Below are positions 1 through 7,450 of a DNA stretch of 11,134 nucleotides, piece by piece. The notes below the pieces were generated by a model. It was not told the DNA's origin, ran no database searches, and was given only the letters and a program-made list of their open reading frames with translations. The position numbers were made by a program, and so were the translations under genes. The DNA is from Terana coerulea (taxonomy: Eukaryota; Basidiomycota; Agaricomycetes; Polyporales; Phanerochaetaceae), in the NCBI GenBank assembly GCA_024811115.1, contig JAKOGH010000115.1:1-11134 (forward strand). Reading direction: 5' to 3'. Each line of letters starts with the position of its first letter. The stretch's first letter is position 1.

Positions 1-116
1 ACCGGAGGAGTACATTTGGATCTACGCACCACGAGAACAACAGGAGTTTGAGGTGGTCAAAGAGATTGTGCTAGGGCATTCGGTACATGACCAACACCAA
101 GGATATTCACCATTGA
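1..116 (+). pseudogene. Luciferase-like gene copy A, 3' terminal exon fragment
   Basis: The window starts inside the last exon of a gene homologous to the one at 437-1331. From base 2 the frame reads P-E-E-Y-I-W-I-Y-A-P-R-E, the same tryptophan/tyrosine-APR block found at about 1217-1245 of copy B and in fungal luciferase (W-x-F-L-Y-A-P-R). It continues with an E-F-E-V-V-K-E-I-V-L-G helix. Near 74-80 two bases are missing relative to copy B. After that the homologous residues (I-R-Y-M-T-N-T-K-D-I) continue in another frame and stop at TGA 114-116. Without the correction the reading frame runs on to 292 with no family similarity. The upstream part lies outside the window, so it cannot be seen whether the rest of copy A is intact. 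A consensus error is an alternative to a real mutation. The family assignment is firm; the pseudogene status is moderate. Confidence 0.6.
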
Positions 117-345
117 CTGAGATTCTGGCTGTCCTGCAAATCGTCCTGACTTCTATTTTGCGGTACTCATTGACAGAATATACCAGGTCCGTTGCGTTCG
201 CCACACGAGATGTATGTGTACTATATGCTAGCACTGCGGAGTCCGGGATCTACTTTCATTCATCATTCATACGTGTTTCAGGTTGCTTCTAAAACTTGAC
301 GCATACATTGACGAATAATCTCCTACTCACCAGCGACGCCCACCA
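1..345 (+). repeat. Tandem segmental duplication, upstream unit (end of copy A plus 3' flank)
   Basis: Bases 1-345 align with 1208-1540. The coding part is close, for example the shared block from ATTTGGATCTACGCACCACG. The match continues, more diverged, through the 3' flank: GAATATA at 176-182 and 1378-1384, CTAGCACTGCGG at 228-239 and 1437-1448, and a shared CGA-ATACAT-GA(C)-AAAT-type stretch before ACCAG near 330 and 1528. The flanking similarity shows that a DNA segment was duplicated, not only a transcript. No poly-A or loss of introns accompanies it. Confidence 0.75.
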
Positions 346-436
346 CGCTTGCCTCATAGTCTCACGCTGGTACATAGTCAACCCCACTGCAGGGTCTAAT
401 CTTCTTCTCTCGCCCAAGAGCCCAAACAAGCTTAGA

Positions 437-1331
437 ATGTCGTCTGTCGTCGACCGCACGGCGGCGTGGCTCTCGGCAGTTCTGCTCACCGCCGGTGGCC
501 TCTCCGCCCTATGGCTCCTGCGCAACTACCTCGCGTACAAGGCCCTCGGGCCCGGCGGGCTGCCGTACAACGTGCACGGGTGGCTGCTCGCGCTCGCGCT
601 CAAGACGTTCGCCCGCGAGACGACAGGGACGGGCGAGTACGACGCGGACCCCGACAAGAGTACGTGGATCGCGAATGGGAAGGGCTTGCCTGTGAGACAG
701 GGCGGCCGGCCGACGAGCGGGTTCCACGTCGCGCCCGCGCGGCAGCGCGACCAGCTGCCGAACAAAGAGATGCGCGTCGTGAGTACTTGACAGTCTGCGT
801 TCCTTGCGCTTCGGGATGCTCATTCTGTGTGGGTACGGTAGTTGATGGATATGCTGTTCAAGCAGCTTGTGAAGAATAATGCAGAACTGCTGGAGTTCTC
901 GGAGTCGCCGCATGGGAGGTGGCATGAGAGCATTCTCCTGAAGGCCTCCGTGCCGACACCGCCCGCAGTCGCTGGCGACGCTGTCCGGGAAGTTGCGCAC
1001 AGACATCCCACTGACAGCTCTCTCCACGTCCTCCTGGCGCCACAAGACTGCAAGCTCGGTATGTTGCACAACCTCATCAAGTGCTTATATCGGCATGAAT
1101 ATTCTCACTGCGCTACGATGTAGTGATAGACCGAGAGTGGGGCGAACGCCACAAGCTCGGCGGGTCTCCGTGGCTGCGCGCTCTCCCCGTACCGCAGATG
1201 GCGAAGATACCAAAGGAGTGCATTTGGATCTACGCACCACGAGAGCGCAAGAGTTTGACGTCGTCCAAGAGATCCTACTGGGGAGCATCCGGTACATGGC
1301 CAACAGCAAGGACATTCGCCCTTGGCGGTGA
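437..1331 (+). CDS. Fungal luciferase-like protein (Luciferase domain family), copy B, C-terminal frameshift
   Basis: Three exons: 437-778, 842-1058 and 1124-1331. Introns are 779-841 (GTGAGT...TAG, 63 nt) and 1059-1123 (GTATGT...TAG, 65 nt), with consistent phases. The start is the ATG at 437, after a pyrimidine-rich leader. Residues about 10-32 form one hydrophobic membrane segment, as in Luz of bioluminescent mushrooms. Then come an L-x-x-F-x-R-E block, a W-(I/L)-A-x-x-x-G-(L/x)-P-x-R-x-G-x-R-P block, a Q-R-x-Q-L block, D-A-V-R-E-V-A-H-x-H, S-L-H-V-L-L-A-P-Q-D, W-G-E-R-H, I-Y-A-P-R and E-I-L-L-G-S-I-R-Y-M. All have counterparts in the same order in fungal luciferase, which is about 267 residues; this copy would be about 255. 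One base is missing near 1241-1250 relative to copy A. Read literally, the last exon changes frame there and ends at 1386. Luz oxidises 3-hydroxyhispidin with O2 to give light. Whether this paralogue has that activity is unknown, and the cluster partners are absent here. Confidence 0.82.
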
Positions 1332-1540
1332 TTCCAACCGTCAGGCGAATCCTATCAACTTCCATCTCTCAATACCCAGAATATAACAAGATATGTCACC
1401 GGCTTCGCCTCCTATAACATATTTGTACCACATATTCTAGCACTGCGGGCTCTTAAATCTGTCTTCATTTGTCTTTTGTGCCTCCTTTTGAGGCTCGACG
1501 AATACATCGACAAATACCCTTCTATTCACCAGTACGCCAA
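1208..1540 (+). repeat. Tandem segmental duplication, downstream unit
   Basis: Counterpart of bases 1-345, offset by about 1.2 kb. It covers the last exon of luciferase-like copy B and its 3' flank, and stops about 10 bp before the stop codon of the convergent P-loop gene. The similarity falls from high in the coding part to patchy in the flank, which suggests an old duplication. Confidence 0.7.
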
Positions 1541-1549
1541 CGCACCGAA

Positions 1550-2360
1550 TCACTGAGCCTCGAGCATCGCCTGCACATCGCGCTTCCAGCGCGCCAGCTC
1601 GCCGCCCCAGCCCCCAATGCGCCGGTGCTTCCCGCCGACATGCACGCCATCAAGCGCGTGCTGCGCGCCCTCGCGCTTGCGCACCGGCCAGTGCTGCGTC
1701 ACACACCACCACACGATGCTCTCCCGCGAGAGGAACACCTTGCCGGCGCGCTCGGGGCAGCCGGGCGCACACTGCGGCGCGGCGCCTAGGAGTCGCCGGA
1801 GCGTGCGCCACAGGAGGCGCGGGAGGTACAGCAGCAGCGGCGGGTCGAGCCCTGCGTGTGCGGGCGCACGGGGCGTACAGTCCGGTCAGCGCATGAGGGG
1901 AGGAGGAGAGGGACGCACAAAGGATGTCCGTCGCGGCGTCGGGCACGAGGCTGTCCAGGCGGCGCATGTAGTTCCCGTCGACGACCCACCCGCGCGGGCT
2001 CTGCGCGAGCGCGGCCTCGACGCGCGCGGAACACGTCCCGCGGCGCTTTCGCCCAGCCGGGCTCCCAGAAGAGCGTGTCGAGCGGGATGAAGGGCACGTC
2101 GAGGATGCGCGCGAGCTCCGCGCCGAGCGTGGACTGCGTGGCACGACAACGCCACATAAACTTATACTGACATTGTAGAGGACTCTGTACAAACCTTGCC
2201 AGCTCCTGAGCGAATGAAAGGTGTTCGTGTTAGGAGGAAGTGGTGGTTACAAAACGGAGGACGTACCGCTGTTCCCCACAATGTGAATCCTGTAATGACC
2301 TTGTCCGTCTCCGAGCAGAGGCGGGATGTGGGCGGTGGGGCTGGCAAGGTGCGTGCTCAT
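1550..2360 (-). CDS. P-loop NTPase, adenylate-kinase-like (FlaR/topology-modulation type), with 2-nt frameshift
   Basis: Four exons on the minus strand: 2360-2267, 2205-2195 (11-nt microexon), 2133-1919 and 1851-1550. Introns of 61, 61 and 67 nt have GTACGT, GTTTGT and GTGCGT donors and CAG acceptors. The spliced product is about 207 residues. Walker A reads G-N-S-G-A-G-K-S and is assembled from exons 1, 2 and 3. It is followed by S-T-L-G-A-E-L-A, a D-T-L-F-W-E-P-G-W block, W-V-V-D-G-N-Y (the second conserved P-loop-kinase strand), L-W-L-D-P and a basic C-terminal lid region with R-E-S-I-V-W-W. This pattern belongs to small nucleotide-binding proteins related to adenylate kinase; the substrate is unknown. 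In the (CG)n run at 2021-2028 two bases are missing: exon 3 has 215 nt where the flanking phases need 217. The alanine-rich helix after the break resumes in frame. It is convergent with the luciferase-like gene. Confidence 0.8.
2195..2205 (-). other. 11-nt microexon carrying the Walker A glycine-lysine
   Basis: Eleven bases between a CAG acceptor (ending at 2206) and a GTTTGT donor (from 2194) supply the A-G-K of Walker A. The upstream exon ends in phase 1 and the downstream exon starts in phase 0. Without this exon no frame yields a P-loop. Confidence 0.75.
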
Positions 2361-2389
2361 CTCTCTCAGCCTAACAGATGGATAGTAGC

Positions 2390-2410
2390 GGTGGTGGTGG
2401 TGGTGGTGGT
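2390..2410 (+). repeat. (GGT)7 microsatellite
   Basis: Seven uninterrupted GGT units, ACC on the minus strand. They lie 30 nt upstream of the P-loop gene's ATG, in its presumed 5' leader or promoter. Lengths of such repeats vary easily. Confidence 0.9.
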
Positions 2411-3000
2411 GGAAGGTAGCAAAGCCTCACCCGCCTCCCTTTCACTGGCTTTCAGGCGCGCCCCGTCTGTGACTCGCCCGCGCGGCGCGGGCCCGCTACC
2501 TGCTGGCGCTGACAGTGACAGTGCCTCCGAGATTCTCGGCTCACACGCGCCTGCCCGCCGCGGCCACTGATTGGCTGGCGCGGGCAAGACGCGGAGATCG
2601 GACTCAACGGAGCGATCCAGGCACGGCGCCTGTCTGCGCCTCGGTCCCGACAGGGTTCGACTCCTGCCCGCCGCATCTGCCCCGCTTCGCCTCGCTAAGA
2701 CGCAGGCATCGGTAGATAGCCGGGGCCAGGGCCGTGGTGCTGCGGGTCGGCGGTGATGCGTTTAAGCTTGCCTTGCCTGTGCTCAACCTGTGCACCCGCG
2801 CCTTCGATTCATAAGCCCATGTAATTGAAGTCGTTTAGCGGTCTCGAAGGCATGCTAGGTGTCTGACAGCAACTGTCAGGGAATATCAGAATATATCGTG
2901 GGATAGGGTGAAAACCGACTGATTAGCGAGTAGGCTAGGATATTACTGCGTGTAGCTACGTAGACGACGATCGAGAGCGAGAGGGACGGAGGCGATGTAA
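2411..3000. other. Intergenic region, no supported gene
   Basis: About 590 bp between the P-loop gene's promoter and the 3' end of the DUF6593 gene. The left half is GC-rich and contains an inverted CCAAT box (ATTGG, 2569-2573). It also has a perfect 11-base match to the Pol III B-box consensus (2654-2664), but no tRNA folds around it. The right half is AT-richer. Short open frames here show no recognisable domain or codon pattern. Confidence 0.5.
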
Positions 3001-3188
3001 TAGTACAATACGGTACACAAATATTTACTTGGTTGAACATGACGTACAGATTACCTGGAACAGTATACAGGGAAGAGCACAGGCAGAAGTGACAGCATTA
3101 TGCGATGCGGAGCGGTAGGGTAGAGCGGCAAGAAACGTCCAAGGTGTCCATGAGAGTGACAGGGAGACATAGCGAGAGCGAGAGTGTG

Positions 3189-3917
3189 TTACAATCCATA
3201 CTTGCGGATGTGGCGCATGATAATGAGTGACGTGAGCAGCTCTGTACACAGACTGAGGCGTTAGCAGATGTCTCCGGCGCAGCGAAACGCGAGACGTACC
3301 GCCCGCGAGGTGCTGCGAGCCCTCGGCGATGTACAGTTGCCTGCCTGTCGCCGCCTGCCCGCTCTGCGGCGTCTGGGCCTCGGTGTAGTACGCAGCGACC
3401 TCGTAGCCGCTGTTGTTCGTGCACTGCGCGCGGCGTCGCTCAGCCGTAGCCCAGGGCTATCATAATTTATCTGAGACACGCACCTTCCACTCGCAGTCGC
3501 GGCTGCCGAGGTACGACCACCTGTATTCCTGCCCGTCCGAGCCAGCGAACTTGCGCGCGGAGCTGGACACACACCATGTCAGTCTGATGCAAACAGTACA
3601 ATGGACACAGATGGATGTGCGTACCTGCGTCCCGCCTTGGCCAGATACTGGTCCATCGGGATGTGCGCGCCCTGACCGTACTTGACGGAGCCCAAGCTGT
3701 TGCTCGGTCCGAACGCGAGGAAGGCGACCGGGATGACGACGCCGCCCCGCCCGGCGGAGGCGTTCGTGTCCGACACGACATAAGCGGCCGTCTCGCTGGT
3801 GCGCTTCGTGCAACGAATGCTGTACGACATCCGGCTGTAGTACTCGACGTAGTCCGAGCTCGTGATGTCGCCGGTGGTGTCGTCGAGGAAGATGGGCATG
3901 CCGACGAAGGAGGCCAT
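3189..3917 (-). CDS. DUF6593 domain protein
   Basis: Four exons on the minus strand: 3917-3625, 3562-3484, 3423-3300 and 3241-3189. Introns of 62, 60 and 58 nt have GTACGC, GTGCGT and GTACGT donors and CAG acceptors, and all phases agree. The product is 182 residues with no break. The ATG at 3917 has a strong context (GCCATGG). The N-terminal half is a beta-rich segment with alternating Y-S and V-V-I-P strands. The second half has the family's signature: R-K-F-A-G-S-D-G-Q-E-Y-R-W, then V-A-A-Y-Y, then L-Y-I-A-E-G-S-Q-H-L and a basic end (R-H-I-R-K-Y). DUF6593 proteins are abundant in Agaricomycetes and have no established function. No signal peptide or membrane segment is seen, so the protein is probably cytosolic. 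Confidence 0.82.
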
Positions 3918-3979
3918 GGCAGAATATACGGAGAGGCGGTGGTGTTGGAGTTGGGAGGAGAGCCTGTCTCGGGAGGGCC

Positions 3980-3986
3980 TATATAT
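3980..3986 (-). promoter_or_regulatory. TATA box of the DUF6593 gene
   Basis: TATATAT about 63 nt upstream of the ATG at 3917, reading the same on the minus strand. If initiation occurs 30-40 nt downstream, the leader is only about 25-35 nt. A CT-rich stretch, typical of fungal start regions, follows it on the minus strand at about 3941-3976. Confidence 0.55.
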
Positions 3987-3989
3987 CTC

Positions 3990-5930
3990 TGCGGCCACAA
4001 AGGGTTTCGTCTTGTCGAGCAACCGAGGTGCAAGACAGCTAAGTATATGCGCCTCGTATATTGATTAAGACAGGTACGACGAACGCCGATCGCGCGAAGG
4101 TGCAAAGAAGCAGGCGAAGAGGTGTCGCCGCCTGCGCAGAAGCCCGTCCGTATTTCTACCCCCGCCGCGGGCGGGCGGGCAGACGACGCTAGGCCCGCTT
4201 TGGCGAAATGCGAAATGCGCGAGTCGACACGGCCGCGCTGCTCTCGGCCTGCGTCACGCCCCGACACCCTGGCGCCCCCCGCGGCCCAGCGATCCGGCGC
4301 CGCGGCGGCGGCGTGCACGCGAAGGCCCCGATCGCGGCCGCGTCGAGCTTCGCGCGAGCGATGCGAACCTTGCTGGACATCGCGCGCACGGGCACGGCCG
4401 CCGGCGCATTTGGCAATGCGGTGCAGCCCCGCCCGACGCACGCGACCCGCACGACGACGACCACGACGACGCGCCCAGCGCCCAGCCCCCGCCCGGCCGT
4501 CTCGGTCGTGTGCGCACCCTGCCCGAGGGCCCGGCGGCGCCCCGCCGTACGGGCTCACCTCAGCGGGGGCGGAAGTTGCGCCAAGAAAGGCGGCCGCAGG
4601 CGCCCCCGCTCGGCCGCGTTGCCAACCGTTACCAGCACCCTGCCACCCTGCCACCTCGTCGCCACCGGCTGCACTTCCCGCGCCCGGCCATCACTGGAGG
4701 TCACCCCGCGGGCGCGTTCCGCTGCGGCGGGCGCTCCGCGCGACGGTGAAACAGTAAGTGATATTATAATCTGGGGTAAGCCATCCATCCGCGGCGGGCC
4801 TCCTCGCGAGGAAAGTAGTGTTCGACGGGCGCGGACTTCCCTGGACGCAATGTCGCTGAGCATGCCGTTGGGCGAGCGCGCACACGTCGCTGCGTCGTCG
4901 CGTGCACGTAGTAGACCCGGAACGCAGAGTGGGTGCGCACTAGTGTCGTGCGTCTGCGGTGCAGCCCTGCATGCCGACGTCGGGATGCGGGAACGCGGCG
5001 CGTTTGGCAACAGTCGTGCGGCGCGGGCACGCCCGCAGGACGTCCGAGACTCGAGGTCACCTAGACCGTGCGGCCCTTGAATAACGCATGCTGAAACTTG
5101 CAACAGCGCGCGACTAGTGCCAATTGGACTCCGGATATCACCCCGCAGTCGAGAGACATGCCCCGCAGGGCGATGTGCGATATTGGCGGAAGCGGCTGGG
5201 ATGTGTCTAGCAACGCGGCGTCGTCAGCGCGCTCGCGGACGGGCGTGCGGCGTGGAAATGGCGTAAACGTGCACGCGGGGGCGCAGACGGAGGAGACGTC
5301 CTCCGCGCGACGGAACACGCTTCATTGTCACAACGGACATCGTCCTCGAGGCCGAAGACAAATGGTACAGGTACGACTGCAGCTGGCTTGCGTGCGCTGA
5401 CAAGCGAAATCTTCCCGGGCCTGAGTCTTCACGCGTAGACAATCTTTACTTGAAGTTTTGACACGCTGTGCCTTGAGAATTGAGTAGCCGTACAGCGCCA
5501 GAGCTGCTGCGATGACACCTTCGAGCCTCGGTGACTTCGATATGATGCCAGTAGCGTCTTGTGGGTCCCAATGGCGTCCGCGATCTGCCCACGCTGCGCA
5601 TTAACACGTACAGGGCCCGCAGGGGACCGGAGAAGGGCACAATGGGTAAATCAGGTCGCTGCAGAGCGTTGACGGATGAAGTGCTTCTCATCTTTCCACG
5701 CCTGGGCGGCGAACAGTCAATGGAGATTTGGCCATATGAGGGCGAGCTGTGGCGCCGGAAGAGAAGAGCGTTCGCTGCCTGCAGCTACACCCAATGAACC
5801 CGGACAGTGTCGTATCCGCGTTTCGTCCCCATCGCCGTCGTGGAAACCACTCTGTAGCCCATATATCACGCCTGGGCTGCAAATCGAGACAGTACGGGAA
5901 CGCATTTATCGGGGATCCTCGTAGGAAGCA
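3990..5930. other. Long intergenic region with a very GC-rich block
   Basis: No gene can be supported in these 1.9 kb. Bases about 4122-4757 are extremely GC-rich, which keeps long frames open by chance: for example 290 codons on the plus strand at 4208-5080 and overlapping frames on the minus strand. The translations are strings of A, R, P, T and G without motif, hydrophobic pattern or plausible splice structure. A short trinucleotide patch of ACG/GAC lies at about 4449-4473. Bases 5100-5930 have ordinary composition; I recognise no domain, tRNA or transposon there. Small unspliced minus-strand frames (5061-5318, 5224-5442) are possible but unproven. Confidence 0.5.
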
Positions 5931-5941
5931 AATCTAATAAA

Positions 5942-6832
5942 TCATGGCAATTTTGTATGCTGTGTAGGGTGTTGAATTGGAGGTGAAGAATGCACACACA
6001 TGTTTGCGACACCACCAGCACATCCCAAGACCTCAGTTGCGCCCCCAGCGTGACGCCCCGGCTGCTCACGTCGTGTGTTCTCCTCCCACCGCCGTCTGTC
6101 TCGCTCTCGCTCCCGCTCGCGCGCTTCGTGGTCGTAAGGGCTCGGGCTTGGCCTCCTGCGTGGGGGTGTCCGGGAGCGGTGGCGGCCCACGGGCTCGTCG
6201 TCGCGCTCTCGCTGCCGGCGCACCGGCGACCGCGACCGCGAGCGGGACGGGTCGCCGTGCCTCCTGTCGCCGCGCTCGGCCCTGCGCTTCTCCTTCACCT
6301 CCCGCTTCAGCCTCTTTTCCTCCTTGCGCTCGGCCTTCCGCCGCCGTTTCTCTTCCTTCTCTGCGTCGTGCTCTGGGTTCGGCGGGGCGCTGCCTGCGAC
6401 AGCGACAGCGTTTGCGCCGGTGGTGGGCGCGCCTGTTGCGCTGGAAGTCCCGGGCTTGGCTCCAGTGGCGAATCCTCTGGTTCACAAGTCAACAAAAATC
6501 ATCGCTCTCTGCATCATGCTATACTCACAATGCAGCCGACAGAGCTTCAGCCTCCTGCTCCTTGATCTGCCTAATTTCTTCCAACCTTGCTTCCTCGGAA
6601 TCCTGCTTGTCTCGCGAGTACCAATGAACGTCCTTGTTCTTCTGCCAGCGACCAGTGGGGGCATTGATACTGTGTCCAAGGTAGTTCTAGAAGGTCGATG
6701 CACTCCTGTAAGGGTCTGTGTTAAGGAGTGAGGAGGAAATGCACGTACCTCTCGATCTTTGTTTGCTGAGACGTCTGCCCACTTGAACTCGGCTTGTCCT
6801 CCTCTCGTTCCACCTCGAACTGGTTCAAACAT
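5942..6832 (-). CDS. MMTAG2-like protein (multiple myeloma tumour-associated protein 2 N-terminal domain) with RS/basic tail
   Basis: Exons on the minus strand: 6832-6749, 6686-6529 and 6476-5942. Introns are 62 nt (GTACGT...TAG) and 52 nt (GTGAGT...CAG), with matching phases. The product is 258 residues if exon 3 is read to TGA 5944-5942. Residues 1-60 carry the family signature: M-F-x-x-x-R-G-G-x-R-G-G-Q, F-K-W-A-D-V, K-D-R-E-N-Y-L-G-H-S, A-P-T-G-R-W-Q-K and W-Y-S-R. An E-Q-E-A-E-A-L helix and G-F-A follow. The C-terminal half is K/E/R-rich and then R-S-R-S-R-S-P repeats, as in splicing-associated nuclear proteins. Human MMTAG2 is a nuclear phosphoprotein of unclear role. A possible last intron, 6069-5960 (GTGAGC...CAG, 110 nt), would replace the final codons by a short end at 5934. 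The codon use after 6070 looks non-coding and favours that intron. Confidence 0.83.
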
Positions 6833-7450
6833 GATTATAAGTCACAGTGATGTGCGCCTCTGCCACGGAATATCAGAAAACGAGGACTGGAGGAACAATA
6901 CTTGGCGTGGTGAAGCAGAGTGCGGCTCTCCGCAAGCGCGCAACCAGTGCGTTCAAGTTGGCGGTCACCGGGCGCCGGATGTTGATTGCGCATCAATTGA
7001 TCCGCTACTCTCTGACGCTATGGACGCACCGCAGCTGTACTGCAGCTGCCAGCACTATTCGTTATGGAGTAGACCATCTATGGCGAGGCAGAAGGTCTCA
7101 GAAGGCCGCTACTTGATTTGAACTTGAAAATGAATCTCGGCCTGTTCTCAACGTAATCATTAATATTGAGGTGCGCTAGATCCAAAGGTTCCGATTGCTG
7201 ACATCGAGGTGCTGTTCAGCTGTGCTCTGAACATGCGAAATAGATTGTGAGTCGGATTTGCTTGCTGCTGTCAGACGTACCGTCAGCTGCTCACTACAAG
7301 GAGGGCAAGCAACCGCGAAGACAGAGCTGCCGAGACCCTGAAACCTGCCCTAAACACAAGACATCGCGTGCCGCCCGAAGCGTGACCGTGATCAATTAGC
7401 GTGCAAAGGCGCCCGACTCACACTGTTGCCCCCATCCCAACCACCAAGCG
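6833..7450. other. Divergent promoter region between MMTAG2-like and F-box genes
   Basis: About 620 bp separate two genes transcribed away from each other, so both promoters should lie here. No convincing TATA box is seen. A plus-strand frame at 6847-7116 is open for 89 codons but has no recognisable domain. A short imperfect palindrome, CAGCTGTACTGCAGCTG, lies at about 7031-7047. Confidence 0.45.

Noticed and set aside
53..292. Separate small gene at the left edge
   Set aside because: It is the read-through frame of the broken luciferase-like copy A. Beyond base 80 the homologous frame is a different one.
1617..2090. Plus-strand frame opposite the P-loop gene
   Set aside because: Its R/G/S-rich translation is what the complement of this GC-rich coding strand gives. 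The minus strand carries Walker A and a consistent exon structure.
2580..2672. A class II tRNA gene
   Set aside because: The T-loop sequence is perfect, but the T-stem cannot form five pairs next to the apparent acceptor stem, position 8 is not T, and no anticodon arm of normal size fits.
437..3917. A complete fungal bioluminescence or biosynthetic cluster
   Set aside because: Apart from the luciferase-like genes, the neighbours (P-loop NTPase, DUF6593) are not enzymes of the hispidin pathway.
3467..4654. 395-codon minus-strand open frame overlapping the DUF6593 gene
   Set aside because: It runs through the DUF6593 exons and introns in another frame and then through the GC-rich block. Its composition is A/G/R-rich without domains, and the spliced DUF6593 model explains the region fully.
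4208..5080. 290-codon plus-strand open frame in the GC-rich block
   Set aside because: Stop codons are rare at this base composition. The translation lacks motifs, splice structure or hydrophobic patterning, and other frames there are open as well.
5977..6627. Long plus-strand open frames opposite the MMTAG2-like exons
   Set aside because: They are antisense shadows of the arginine/serine-rich coding sequence. The minus-strand gene has domain and splice support.
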